NCBI RefSeq assembly: GCF_965218915.1
Contig: NZ_OZ244708.1
Span: 2,108,001 to 2,172,000 of the forward strand
Source: Novosphingopyxis sp965218915
GTDB taxonomy: Bacteria; Pseudomonadota; Alphaproteobacteria; Sphingomonadales; Sphingomonadaceae
DNA length: 64,000 nucleotides
Direction of reading: 5' to 3'
Part shown: in pieces, positions 35,886 to 44,839 of the stretch
How positions within the stretch are numbered: position 1 is the first letter of the stretch
Layout of the letters: each line of letters opens with the position of its first letter
Translations under genes and position numbers: made by a program
Notes under the pieces: generated by a model
Databases searched by the model: none
Seen by the model: the letters and a program-made list of their open reading frames with translations, nothing else
What the model was told of the DNA's origin: nothing

Positions 35886-37721
35886 TCAAGTTTTTTCGAC
35901 CACCACCACCAGCGCCGCGTCCTTCTGCACCTGCGCGCCCTCGCTGGCTTTCAGCGCGGTGACGGTGCCGTCGAACGGCGCGGTGAGGCTGTGTTCCATC
36001 TTCATCGCTTCCAGCGTGACGAGCCTGTCGCCCGCCTTGACGCGGTCGCCCTCGGCCACGCCGACCGCGATGATCTTGCCGGGCATGGGCGCGAGGATCG
36101 CGCCGTCTCCGGCGGTGGCTGCGCCCGAGCCTTCGACGCGCCAGGGCGACAGCCGCCAGACCTGGCCTTCCTCGGCGATCAGCAGTTCGTCCGCGACCTC
36201 GCCGCTCGCGTTCGCGCCCACGGGCAACTCCACCGGCTCACCGTCGAGCAGGAACCAGGCGGCCGCCTTGGGCGGGGCATTGAGCCGGAAGCCCGGCATA
36301 TCGGTGAGCTGCAGCAGCGCGTTCGCCTGCTCACCGAGTTCTTCGTCGGAAGGCGCGCCGCCGGGCATCAGGTCGTCGCCCGCGCGCGCGATCAGCCCGG
36401 TGTCGAGATCGGCCGCGACGAAGTCCGGATGGTCGAGCGCGCGCACCAGAAATCCGGCATTGCTCTTGACCGGCCACACCGCGCTGCCCGCGATCATGTC
36501 GCGCAGCCCCGCCCGTGCTTCCTCGCGGGTCTCGGCATGGACGATCATTTTGGCGATCATCGGATCGTAAAAGGGCGAGATGTCCGCGCCCGTCTCGACC
36601 CCCGTTTCGACCCGTCCGCTGTCGTCCAGATCGAACAGCTCCAGCCGCCCCGTGCTCGGCAGGAACCCGCTCGCCGGGTCCTCGGCATAGAGCCGGGCCT
36701 CGATCGCGTGGCCGGTGATGCTGAGCTCGTCCTGCCGCATCGGCAGCGGCTCGCCCGAGGCCACGCGCAACTGCCATTCGACCAGATCGACGCCGGTGAT
36801 CTCCTCGGTCACCGGATGCTCGACCTGCAGCCGCGTGTTCATTTCCATGAACCATATCCGATCGCTACGCAGGCCATCGGAGCCGTCGGCGATGAACTCG
36901 ATCGTGCCCGCGCCCTCGTAATCCACCGCTCGCGCGGCCCGGACCGCCGCATCGCACACGGCCGCTCTCGTCGCCTCGTCCATGCCCGGTGCGGGGGCTT
37001 CCTCGATCACCTTTTGATGCCGCCGCTGGAGCGAGCAATCGCGCTCGAACAGGTGGACGACGTTGCCATGGCTGTCGCCGAACACCTGCACCTCGATATG
37101 GCGCGGGCTCTCGACCCATTTTTCGATGAGCACGATGTCGTTGGCGAACGCCGCCTTGGCCTCGCGCTGCGCGGACTGCAGGGAGTCGTTGAATTGGTCT
37201 GCCGCCTCAACCTTGCGCATCCCCTTGCCGCCGCCGCCCGCGACCGCCTTGATCAGCACGGGATAGCCGATCTCGGCGGCGCGCTCCGCCAGAAAAGATG
37301 CCTCCTGATTGTCGCCGATATAGCCCGGCGTGGTCGGCACCCCGGCCGCGTCCATCAGCGTCTTGGCCGCGTCCTTCAGGCCCATCTTGCGGATCGAATC
37401 CGGCTTCGGCCCGACCCAGATCAGGCCCGCGTCCAGCACGGCCTGCGCGAAATCCGCGTTCTCGGAGAGGAAGCCATAGCCCGGATGGATTGCCTCCGCG
37501 CCGCTTTCCTTGGCCGCCGCGATGATCTTGTCGCCGACGAGATAGCTCTCGTTGGCTGGCGAGGGGCCGATAGGCACGGCTTCGTCGGCCGAGCGCACAT
37601 GCAGCGCGTTGCGGTCGGCATCCGAATAGACCGCGACCGTGCGAATACCGAGCTTCCGCGCACTGCGGATGATCCGGCAGGCGATCTCGCCGCGATTGGC
37701 GATGAGGAGGGATTCAAGCAT
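35886..37721 (-). CDS. mccA: Methylcrotonyl-CoA carboxylase biotin-containing subunit alpha
   Basis: 611 residues. Biotin carboxylase domain: LLIANRGEIACRIIRSARKLG, GYGFLSENADFAQA, KAVAGGGGKGMRKV (ATP loop), ERDCSLQRRHQKVIEEAPAP, FMEMNTRLQVEHPVTE. A BT-like linker follows, then the biotinyl domain with LEAMKMEHS (biotinylated Lys574). The neighbours ivd and mccB identify the substrate as 3-methylcrotonyl-CoA from leucine. The start at 37721 abuts a palindromic repeat that supplies its GGGGAGG ribosome site. Family members could also be propionyl- or acetyl-CoA enzymes; context decides. Confidence 0.93.
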   Translation of the reverse strand: MLESLLIANRGEIACRIIRSARKLGIRTVAVYSDADRNALHVRSADEAVPIGPSPANESYLVGDKIIAAAKESGAEAIHPGYGFLSENADFAQAVLDAGLIWVGPKPDSIRKMGLKDAAKTLMDAAGVPTTPGYIGDNQEASFLAERAAEIGYPVLIKAVAGGGGKGMRKVEAADQFNDSLQSAQREAKAAFANDIVLIEKWVESPRHIEVQVFGDSHGNVVHLFERDCSLQRRHQKVIEEAPAPGMDEATRAAVCDAAVRAARAVDYEGAGTIEFIADGSDGLRSDRIWFMEMNTRLQVEHPVTEEITGVDLVEWQLRVASGEPLPMRQDELSITGHAIEARLYAEDPASGFLPSTGRLELFDLDDSGRVETGVETGADISPFYDPMIAKMIVHAETREEARAGLRDMIAGSAVWPVKSNAGFLVRALDHPDFVAADLDTGLIARAGDDLMPGGAPSDEELGEQANALLQLTDMPGFRLNAPPKAAAWFLLDGEPVELPVGANASGEVADELLIAEEGQVWRLSPWRVEGSGAATAGDGAILAPMPGKIIAVGVAEGDRVKAGDRLVTLEAMKMEHSLTAPFDGTVTALKASEGAQVQKDAALVVVVEKT

Positions 37722-37722
37722 C

Positions 37723-37862
37723 AAATCCTCCCCGGCACGGGGAGGGGGACCGCCGCGAAGCGGTGGTGGAGGGGCCGGGACGGTGCGTTCGGATGCGAAC
37801 CTCCCGGCCCCTCCGTCAGCCCTGCGGGCTGCCACCTCCCCGTTCCGGGGAGGATTTGGGGG
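37723..37862. repeat. Palindromic repeat, copy between DUF559 gene and mccA
   Basis: Begins AAATCCTCCCCGGCACGGGGAGG directly after the mccA start and ends CCTCCCCGTTCCGGGGAGGATTT. Outer arms are mutually inverted; inner parts (CGCCGCGAAGCGG, CAGCCCTGCGGGCTG) are small hairpins. The same repeat recurs at 38281-38427. Confidence 0.88.
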
Positions 37863-37865
37863 TGC

Positions 37866-38279
37866 TCATATCTCATCGTCTCTGCTCCACTCTTCGCAAT
37901 GCGCCACGATATGCTTCACCACCGCCTCCAGATCACGCAGCACATCGCGCGCCGCGATGCGCAATGTCCGGTAGCCGCGCGCCGCCAACATCGCGTCGCG
38001 TCGCGCGTCGCGCTCCGGCCGATCTCCGCGATCATGCGCCGCCCCGTCGATCTCGATCGCCAGCCGCGCGGAAAGGCAGGCGAAGTCGAGGACATAGGGA
38101 TGGGCGGGCACCTGCTTGCGGAACTTGAACCCGCCGGGCCGCTGCTTCAGCTGCCGCCACAGCAGCACTTCGGGCAAGCTCATCTCGCGCCGCAGTTGCC
38201 GCGCCCACCGGATGGTCTCGTCGGGAGCGCCGACGGTCCGATGCTTCGCTTTCCCCAAATCCTCTCCCGAAACGGTCAA
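37866..38279 (-). CDS. DUF559 endonuclease-domain protein (Vsr-like fold)
   Basis: 137 residues. RQLRREMSLPEVLLWRQLK, FRKQVPAHPYVLDFACLSARLAIEIDGAAHD and RGYRTLRIAARDVLRDLEAVV are the DUF559 consensus. The Asp of YVLDFAC and Glu/Asp of LAIEIDG are the expected PD-(D/E)xK-type metal ligands. TTG 38279 is the only start that keeps the whole frame; GGGGAGG from the flanking repeat lies seven bases before it. The stop is five bases from the other repeat copy. Its function is unknown; it sits inside the liu operon. Confidence 0.85.
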   Translation of the reverse strand: MTVSGEDLGKAKHRTVGAPDETIRWARQLRREMSLPEVLLWRQLKQRPGGFKFRKQVPAHPYVLDFACLSARLAIEIDGAAHDRGDRPERDARRDAMLAARGYRTLRIAARDVLRDLEAVVKHIVAHCEEWSRDDEI

Positions 38280-38280
38280 A

Positions 38281-38427
38281 TCAAATCCTCCCCGGAACGG
38301 GGAGGTGGCGCGCCGAAGGCGTGACGGAGGGGCCGAAACATTTGCTCCATCAGGAGAGGCCCCGGCCCCTCCACCCCTCGGCTACGCCGAGCGGTCCCCC
38401 TCCCCGTTCCGGGGAGGATTTGGGAGG
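38281..38427. repeat. Palindromic repeat, copy between C39-like gene and DUF559 gene
   Basis: Begins AAATCCTCCCCGGAACGGGGAGG and ends CCTCCCCGTTCCGGGGAGGATTT, like the copy at 37723-37862; the inner hairpins differ (CGCGCCGAAGGCG, CTCGGCTACGCCGAG). Together the two copies frame the DUF559 gene to within a few bases on each side. Confidence 0.88.
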
Positions 38428-38463
38428 GGCGCACGTTCCGGTTGGCTACTATCCTAAACTGGA

Positions 38464-38874
38464 TCACTGACGCTTCTTGCCCTTCGCCAATTTTGTAAGG
38501 ATGAGATATGAATGCACCCTAGGATGCTTATAAGGTTTTTTGAGTGGATCGATTAGTCGTTTTCGCGATGAATCCCAAACCATCCAATGTGCTTCATCCG
38601 CAGCAGGTCGATAATTGCAGTAAACTAATGCATCACTCCTCAAATTCAGTTGCCCTGCCGAGCGGCCAAAATGGCTTTGCCTCTTTTTTGGGATATCATA
38701 ACCAAGTTCGTTGAGTGCATGGCGTATGTCCTCCTTAGTAGTCGCACGACATTTCTCAGTTCCGTAAAGGGTCTGATATGCGCGAGAGTACGTCACGCGG
38801 GCCAACATCGCTAAGCAAGCAGCGCCGCAGTCTTTGGTCCTTAGTTGGCTAACTCGCCTTATTGGCCTCATCAT
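38464..38874 (-). CDS. Peptidase C39-like small protein
   Basis: 136 residues. RRVSQLRTKDCGAACLAMLARVTYS carries the Q-x5-DCG-x-AC signature of C39-type papain-like cysteine proteases, and AADEAHWMVWDSSRKRLIDPL supplies the His and the downstream Asp. No membrane or ABC domain, so it resembles stand-alone C39-like domains. ATG 38874 overlaps the mccB stop (TGATG), so it is translationally coupled. Its G+C is visibly lower than mccB and mccA, pointing to acquisition. It could be a toxin, an immunity factor or a processing protease. Confidence 0.7.
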   Translation of the reverse strand: MMRPIRRVSQLRTKDCGAACLAMLARVTYSRAYQTLYGTEKCRATTKEDIRHALNELGYDIPKKRQSHFGRSAGQLNLRSDALVYCNYRPAADEAHWMVWDSSRKRLIDPLKKPYKHPRVHSYLILTKLAKGKKRQ

Positions 38875-40478
38875 CACATCCGGAACACGCCGAACCGCGC
38901 CCGCTCCGGCACCGGCGCGTTCAGGCATGCCGCCAACGCCAGGCCCAGCACGTCGCGGGTCTGCGCGGGGTCGACGATGCCGTCGTCCCAGCCGCGGGCG
39001 GTGGCGTAATAGGGATTGCCCTCTTCTTCATATTTGTCGCGGATCGGGGCCTTGAACGCTTCGGTTTCCTCCTCGCTCCAGTCGTCCGCGTCGCGGTGGA
39101 CCGTCGCCAGCACGCTCGCCGCCTGTTCGCCGCCCATCACGCTGATCCGGCTGTTCGGCCAGCTGAACAGGAAGCGCGGGGAGTAGGCGCGGCCGCTCAT
39201 GCCGTAATTGCCCGCGCCGAAGCTGCCGCCGATCAGCACGGTCACCTTGGGCACGCTCGCGGTGGCCACCGCGGTGACGAGCTTGGCGCCGTGCTTGGCG
39301 ATGCCCTCCGCCTCGTATTTGCCGCCGACCATGAAGCCGCTGATATTCTGCAGGAACAGCAGCGGGATGCGCCGCTGGCAGGCAAGCTCGATGAAATGCG
39401 CGCCCTTGACCGCGCTTTCGCTGAACAGGATGCCGTTGTTCGCCAGGATCGCGACCGGCATGCCCCAGATATGCGCGAAACCGCACACCAGCGTCTCGCC
39501 GTAGAGCGATTTGAACTCCTGGAACTCGCTGCCGTCCACCAGCCGCGCGATGATCTCGTGCACGTCATAGGGCTGGCGCACGTCCCGCGGCACGATGCCG
39601 TAGAGATCTTCGGCGTCGAACTTGGGGGGGCGCGGGGCGGCCGTGTTGACGTCCGGCAAGCGGTCCTGCGGCAGGGTGGAGACGATATCGCGCACGATGG
39701 TCAGCGCATGCCCGTCGTTCTCGGCGACATGGTCGACCACGCCGGATTTGCGCCCGTGCAGGTCGCCGCCGCCCAGATCCTCGGCGCTGATGACCTCGCC
39801 GGTCGCGGCCTTCACCAAGGGAGGCCCGCCCAGGAAGATGGTGCCCTGTTCGCGCACGATCACGCTTTCGTCGGCCATGGCGGGGACATAGGCGCCGCCC
39901 GCGGTGCAGCTGCCCATCACGCAGGCGATCTGCGGGATGCCCTGGCTGCTCATCCGCGCCTGGTTGAAGAAGATGCGCCCGAAATGGTCGCGGTCTGGAA
40001 ACACCTCGGCCTGGTGCGGCAGGTTCGCGCCGCCGCTGTCGACGAGGTAGACGCACGGGAGCCGGTTTTCCTCGGCGATCTCCTGCGCGCGCAGATGCTT
40101 CTTCACCGTCATCGGATAATAGGTGCCGCCCTTCACCGTTGCGTCGTTGCAGACGATCATGACCTGACGGCCCGAAACGCGGCCGATGCCCGCGATCAGC
40201 CCGGCGCCGGGAATATCGTCCTTGCCGTACATGCCGCCCGCGGCAAGCTGGCCGATCTCCAGAAACGGCGAGCCGGGGTCGAGCAGCCGTTCCACCCGCT
40301 CGCGTGGCAGCAGTTTGCCGCGATCCACATGGCGCCGACGGCTGCCTTCGGACCCGCCCTTGGCCGCCGTGGCGACGGCTTTGCGCAAATCCTCGACCAG
40401 AGCGCGGTTGTGCGCGGCGTTCGCGCCATAGGCCGCGCCATCGCGGTCGATCGCGCTGGTCAGCACCGGTGCGCTCAT
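38874..40478 (-). CDS. mccB: Methylcrotonyl-CoA carboxylase carboxyltransferase subunit beta
   Basis: 534 residues. Carboxyltransferase signatures: RGKLLPRERVERLLDPGSPFLE, ARMSSQGIPQIACVMGSCTAGGAYVPAMADE, GGPPLVKAATGEVISAEDLGGGDLH, and FLQNISGFMVGGKYEAEGIAKHGAK. GSCTAGGAYVPAM is typical of MCC rather than propionyl-CoA enzymes. The start at 40478 overlaps the ivd stop (ATGA). With mccA it carboxylates 3-methylcrotonyl-CoA in leucine breakdown. Confidence 0.95.
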   Translation of the reverse strand: MSAPVLTSAIDRDGAAYGANAAHNRALVEDLRKAVATAAKGGSEGSRRRHVDRGKLLPRERVERLLDPGSPFLEIGQLAAGGMYGKDDIPGAGLIAGIGRVSGRQVMIVCNDATVKGGTYYPMTVKKHLRAQEIAEENRLPCVYLVDSGGANLPHQAEVFPDRDHFGRIFFNQARMSSQGIPQIACVMGSCTAGGAYVPAMADESVIVREQGTIFLGGPPLVKAATGEVISAEDLGGGDLHGRKSGVVDHVAENDGHALTIVRDIVSTLPQDRLPDVNTAAPRPPKFDAEDLYGIVPRDVRQPYDVHEIIARLVDGSEFQEFKSLYGETLVCGFAHIWGMPVAILANNGILFSESAVKGAHFIELACQRRIPLLFLQNISGFMVGGKYEAEGIAKHGAKLVTAVATASVPKVTVLIGGSFGAGNYGMSGRAYSPRFLFSWPNSRISVMGGEQAASVLATVHRDADDWSEEETEAFKAPIRDKYEEEGNPYYATARGWDDGIVDPAQTRDVLGLALAACLNAPVPERARFGVFRM

Positions 40479-41641
40479 GCTCCCGCGCCGATCAGTTCGC
40501 GGCCGATCAGCATGCGGCGGATTTCGTTCGTGCCCGCGCCGATGTCGAGCAGCTTGGCATCGCGCATGTAGCGCTCGACCGGCCAATCGGTGGTGTAGCC
40601 CGCGCCGCCCAGCGCCTGCACCGCCTCCAGCGCCACCTTCATGGCGTTTTCGCTGGCGAGCAGGATCGCGCCGGCCGCATCGAAACGTGTGGTCCTGCCG
40701 TTGTCGCAAGCCCGCGCGACGGCATAGACATAGGCGCGCGCCGAGTTCAGCGCGACATACATGTCGGCGACCTTGGCCTGCATCAGCTGGAACGCGCCGA
40801 TCGGCCTCCCGAACTGCTCGCGCTCGCGGACATAGGGGATGACGGTGTCGAGGCAGGCCTGCATCACGCCGAGCTGCGGGCCGGACAGCACCACCCGCTC
40901 GTAATCGAGCCCGCTCATCAGCACGCCCACGCCGCCGCCGACCGGGCCCATGACGTTCTCTTCAGGGACGTGGCAGTCGTCGAACACCAGTTCGGCGGTC
41001 GGCGAGCCGCGCATGCCGACCTTTTCGATCTTCTGGCCGATCGAGAAACCTTCCATGTCCTGCTCGATCAGGAACGCGGTGATGCCCTTTGAGCCCGCGT
41101 TCGGATCGGTCTTGGCATAGACCACCAGCGTTGCGGCATAGGGCGCATTGGTGATCCAGAATTTGGTGCCGTTCAGCAGGTAGCCGCCCTGCACCGCGTC
41201 CGCTTTCAGCTTCATCGAAACCACGTCGGAGCCGGCATTGGCTTCGCTCATCGCCAGGCTACCGACATGCTCGCCCGAGATCAGACCGGGGAGATATTTC
41301 GCCTTCTGCTCGGGGCTTGCCCAGCGCGCGATCTGGTTGATGCACAGGTTGGAATGCGCGCCATAGCTGAGCCCGATCGAGGCGCTGGCCCGGCTGATTT
41401 CCTCGACCGCGATGACATGTTCGAGATAGCCGAGCCCGAGCCCGCCGTCCTCCTCGCTGACGGTGATGCCGTGCAGGCCGAGATCGCCCATCGCCTTCCA
41501 CAGCTCATCCTTTGGAAACCAGTCCTCGCGATCCACCCGGGCGGCGATCGGCGCGATCTGCTCGTCGGCGAAACGGCGTACCGTCTCGCGAATCTGCTCG
41601 GCCATCTCGCTCAGGCCGAAATCGAAATTATCGTTCATCAC
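40475..41641 (-). CDS. ivd: Isovaleryl-CoA dehydrogenase
   Basis: 388 residues of the acyl-CoA dehydrogenase fold. LSYGAHSNLCINQIARWASPEQK, MSEANAGSDVVSMKLKAD, GSPTAELVFDDCHVPEENV and GLDYERVVLSGPQLGVMQ, where the Glu in this helix is the base used by isovaleryl-CoA dehydrogenases rather than the later site. FAD-site AVQALGGAGYTTDWPVERYMRD follows. It oxidises isovaleryl-CoA to 3-methylcrotonyl-CoA. It directly abuts ilvE upstream, with no intergenic space. Confidence 0.94.
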   Translation of the reverse strand: MMNDNFDFGLSEMAEQIRETVRRFADEQIAPIAARVDREDWFPKDELWKAMGDLGLHGITVSEEDGGLGLGYLEHVIAVEEISRASASIGLSYGAHSNLCINQIARWASPEQKAKYLPGLISGEHVGSLAMSEANAGSDVVSMKLKADAVQGGYLLNGTKFWITNAPYAATLVVYAKTDPNAGSKGITAFLIEQDMEGFSIGQKIEKVGMRGSPTAELVFDDCHVPEENVMGPVGGGVGVLMSGLDYERVVLSGPQLGVMQACLDTVIPYVREREQFGRPIGAFQLMQAKVADMYVALNSARAYVYAVARACDNGRTTRFDAAGAILLASENAMKVALEAVQALGGAGYTTDWPVERYMRDAKLLDIGAGTNEIRRMLIGRELIGAGA

Positions 41642-42529
41642 TTATACTTTCAGCGATTCAGAGCGTCCGGACGTCAGTTCGGAATAGTCCGAGATAAATT
41701 GCTGGCATACCCGTCCCGGTTTCAGATAGATGTCGCCGATTGATCCTATGGGCGTTATTTCAGCAGCCGTCCCTGTCAGAAACGCTTCATCTGCTGTGGC
41801 GATTTCATCGGGCATTATCTTACGTTCAATGACTTCAATATTGCGCAGGCCAGCGATATCAATTACTGTTTGCCTGGTAATACCATTCAGAAAGCAGTCT
41901 GCGATCGGAGTGTGAAGTTTGCCATTTATGACAAAAAAGATATTTGCCCCGGTGGCCTCGGCTACCAACCCGCGGTAATCGAGCATGAGTGCATCATCGA
42001 ATCCTTGTTCTTCAGCGATTTGCTTCGACATTGTACAAATTTGATAAAGACCGGAGGCCTTAGCCTGGGTGGGAGCGGTTTGAGGGTCGGGCCGGCGCCA
42101 ATGCGAATGGGTAAGCCGAATACCTTCCATTTTTTTCCCAGGCGAAAAATAGCTCGGCCAGTCCCACGCGGCGATAGCCACATGCACTGACGCTCCTATC
42201 GGCGACAGACCGACCTTATCTGATCCGCGCCATGCAGCCGGACGAACATATCCATCAACAAGCCCATTGGTTTTTAATACCTGCTGACAGGCTCGGTCGA
42301 TTACATCCATTGAAAATGGAATGGAAAAACCAAGAACGTCCGCGCCGCTGAAAAGACGTTCAGTGTGTTTACGCAGCTTGAAAAGCTGCCCCCCGTAAGA
42401 TCTTTCTCCTTCAAAAACCGTGCCAGCATATTGAAGGCTATGCGCTAAAAAGTGGACATTGGCGTCAGCGGCATCAACCATCTTGCCGTCGAACCAGATT
42501 TTTCCAACTTTAGTGGGGTCCTTAAGCAT
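41642..42529 (-). CDS. ilvE: Branched-chain amino acid aminotransferase
   Basis: 295 residues of fold-type IV PLP enzymes. HFLAHSLQYAGTVFEGERSY, RLFSGADVLGFSIPF, the PLP-binding Lys in TQAKASGLYQ, and EATGANIFFVINGKLHTP are IlvE signatures. It makes 2-oxoisocaproate from leucine, feeding the neighbouring dehydrogenase complex. The start at 42529 overlaps the bkdB stop by eight bases. Codon usage and G+C are clearly lower than in ivd, which it abuts. Confidence 0.92.
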   Translation of the reverse strand: MLKDPTKVGKIWFDGKMVDAADANVHFLAHSLQYAGTVFEGERSYGGQLFKLRKHTERLFSGADVLGFSIPFSMDVIDRACQQVLKTNGLVDGYVRPAAWRGSDKVGLSPIGASVHVAIAAWDWPSYFSPGKKMEGIRLTHSHWRRPDPQTAPTQAKASGLYQICTMSKQIAEEQGFDDALMLDYRGLVAEATGANIFFVINGKLHTPIADCFLNGITRQTVIDIAGLRNIEVIERKIMPDEIATADEAFLTGTAAEITPIGSIGDIYLKPGRVCQQFISDYSELTSGRSESLKV

Positions 42530-43823
42530 CACGGGGTTGCCTTTCGTTTTCATCATTCGACGTAAAAAGAAGAGCCGGCTTCTCTAAATACTTTTTTACT
42601 AATTGAATAAAGCTTGCGGCGTCCCAGCCATCGATCACCCTGTGATCACAGCTGATCGAAATATTCATCAACTTGGCCGAATAAAGCCTATCATCATCCA
42701 GTACGGGCCGCTCAAAAATCCGGTTTGGACCGATTATGGCCACCTCCGGACGATTTATAATAGGTGTCGTTGCAATTCCGCCAAGTGGACCAAGCGACGT
42801 TAGAGTTAGTGTTCCGCCGCTCATCTGATCCGAACGAAGGTTTCCAAATCTCGCCCCGTCAGCCAGTTCGATAATCTCCTGTGCTAACTGCCAGATATTA
42901 CGCTGCTCAGCGCTACGGATCACAGGAACCATCAGGCCAGCATTGGTCTGGGTGGCCATTCCCAAATCGATGGTTCCAATTCGCGTAACGATTCCCGCAT
43001 CATCGTCATAGCGGGCGTTTATCATCGGAAAGGACGGAATCGCCTTGCAAATGGCCGTTATCATCAGAGGTAAAAAGGTGATTTTCGGTTTTGCGCCGCG
43101 CGCACTGTTCAACTGTGTGCGCACTGTTTCTGCAGCGGTTACATCGACCTCTTCGACATATGTAAAATGCGGAATATGCCGTTTTGCTTCGGACATGTTG
43201 TCAGCAATAGACCGGCGCATGCCAATAATCTTAACCTGCTCATCCGGCCGGGTCACCGCAGCTGGTGCTTGGAAGCCAGAGCCGCCCTTATATTTGAGGT
43301 AGGAATCCAAATCGGCGTGGCGAATTCGATCTCCGCGAAATTTAACGTCCGCCAAGTCAATATGAAGGCCCTGGGCCCGCGCGCGTACCGCTGGAGAGGC
43401 TAAAACGCGCTTTTGATTGCGATCAAAAACTGCCAAATTTTCGTCCGGCACACCAGTATTTTTAATCACCGCTGGATCGTCAACACCTTCGAATCCCGAA
43501 CCAGAATCTGCCCAAAGATTGTCATCGGATGGCCGTTCGAAATGGTTATTGCCGCTGGCAGTCGTATGTGCTTCGCTGCCTGACTCTGTTTCAAGAATGA
43601 AAAGCGGACTCCCAATTGCAAGCGATTCACCAGGTTCGCCAGCCAATTCTACCACCGCCCCGGCCACCGGCGATTCCATCTCGATGGTTGCCTTGTCCGT
43701 CATCAGTTCAGCAACGAGCTGGTCCTCCCCGACCACGTCGCCGATAGCCACATGCCAAGCCGCGATCTCCGCCTCAGCAATCCCCTCGCCGACATCAGGC
43801 AGCCGAAATATATACTGTGCCAT
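42522..43823 (-). CDS. bkdB: Branched-chain 2-oxoacid dehydrogenase E2 (dihydrolipoyl acyltransferase)
   Basis: 433 residues. A lipoyl domain with LMTDKATIEMESP (lipoyl Lys in TDKA), a peripheral E3-binding domain (KRVLASPAVRARAQGLHIDLADV), and the catalytic domain (RRSIADNMSEAKRHIPHFTYVEEVD, ending CDHRVIDGWDAASFIQLVK with the active-site His and Asp). The acyltransferase core favours the branched-chain type by neighbourhood. ATG 43823 overlaps the bkdA2 stop (TGATG). No E3 gene lies in the window. Confidence 0.93.
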   Translation of the reverse strand: MAQYIFRLPDVGEGIAEAEIAAWHVAIGDVVGEDQLVAELMTDKATIEMESPVAGAVVELAGEPGESLAIGSPLFILETESGSEAHTTASGNNHFERPSDDNLWADSGSGFEGVDDPAVIKNTGVPDENLAVFDRNQKRVLASPAVRARAQGLHIDLADVKFRGDRIRHADLDSYLKYKGGSGFQAPAAVTRPDEQVKIIGMRRSIADNMSEAKRHIPHFTYVEEVDVTAAETVRTQLNSARGAKPKITFLPLMITAICKAIPSFPMINARYDDDAGIVTRIGTIDLGMATQTNAGLMVPVIRSAEQRNIWQLAQEIIELADGARFGNLRSDQMSGGTLTLTSLGPLGGIATTPIINRPEVAIIGPNRIFERPVLDDDRLYSAKLMNISISCDHRVIDGWDAASFIQLVKKYLEKPALLFTSNDENERQPRDA

Positions 43824-44836
43824 CAGCTGTTCACCACTTTGTGAAGTGCCTTTGCCAACCTTGCCGGACCAGGGAAATAATCCCACTCGAACGCATGGGG
43901 ATATGGGGCATCCCAACCGGCGACCCGCTCCACCGGCGCCTCAAGATGAAAAAAACATCGTTCCTGGATCAATGCCGAAAGTTCTGCGCCAAACCCACCG
44001 AAGCGAGACGCCTCATGTAATATCACGCAATATCCAGTTTTTTTAACCGACCGGACAATAGTGTCTATGTCGAGAGGAACGATAGAACGTAGGTCTATGA
44101 GTTCAGCATCGATGCCGCTATCCGCGATGCCCGCCAACGCCACATGGACCATCGTTCCATAGGCAAGCACTGTAACATCCGAACCTGAGCGTGTGATCTC
44201 AGCTTTTCCCAATGGCACCGTATAGCGCTCGGTCGGCACTTGCGCCATTGGATGTCCATTCCAGTTACCAACGGCTTCTTCGTGACGACCATCGAAAGGA
44301 CCGTTATAAAGCCGCTTGGGTTCGAGAAAAATCACAGGATCGTCACAATCCATAGATGCAATTAACAGCCCCTTGGCATCATAGGGATTTGACGGAATGA
44401 CAGTTTTTAACCCAGTAATATGAGCGAAGATCGCTTCAGGTGACTGACTATGAGTCTGACCGCCAAAAATGCCCCCGCCATATGGCGAACGAACTGTTAT
44501 CGGCGCGGTAAATTCTCCGCTCGAGCGATAGCGCAAACGCGCAGCTTCAGAGACGAGTTGGTCATACGCTGGCAGAATATAATCTGCGAACTGAATTTCG
44601 GCGATCGGCCTGAGCCCATAAGCTCCCATGCCGATGGCAACTGCAATGATACCACCCTCCGCAATAGGAGTATCAAAGCAGCGGCGTGGCCCGTATTTTT
44701 CCTGCAAGCCTGCGGTTACTCTGAATACACCACCAAAATACCCGGCATCTTCTCCGAAGATTAGTGCCTTTGGATCAAATTCAAGCTGATTATCCATTGC
44801 GGAGTTCAGCGCTTCGATCATATTCATCTGAGTCAT
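43823..44836 (-). CDS. bkdA2: Branched-chain 2-oxoacid dehydrogenase E1 subunit beta
   Basis: 337 residues. FGEDAGYFGGVFRVTAGLQEKYG, RRCFDTPIAEGGIIAVAIGMGAYGLRPIAEIQFADYI, and PYGGGIFGGQTHSQSPEAIFAHI are the BCKDH E1-beta signatures. The C-terminal transketolase domain follows. It forms the alpha2beta2 thiamine enzyme with bkdA1. Gap to bkdA1 is three bases. Confidence 0.95.
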   Translation of the reverse strand: MTQMNMIEALNSAMDNQLEFDPKALIFGEDAGYFGGVFRVTAGLQEKYGPRRCFDTPIAEGGIIAVAIGMGAYGLRPIAEIQFADYILPAYDQLVSEAARLRYRSSGEFTAPITVRSPYGGGIFGGQTHSQSPEAIFAHITGLKTVIPSNPYDAKGLLIASMDCDDPVIFLEPKRLYNGPFDGRHEEAVGNWNGHPMAQVPTERYTVPLGKAEITRSGSDVTVLAYGTMVHVALAGIADSGIDAELIDLRSIVPLDIDTIVRSVKKTGYCVILHEASRFGGFGAELSALIQERCFFHLEAPVERVAGWDAPYPHAFEWDYFPGPARLAKALHKVVNS

Positions 44837-44839
44837 TAC

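Noticed and set aside
35991..38324. 777-codon plus-strand frame opposite mccA and DUF559
   Set aside because: Shadow of the biotin carboxylase gene; it also runs through palindromic repeats.
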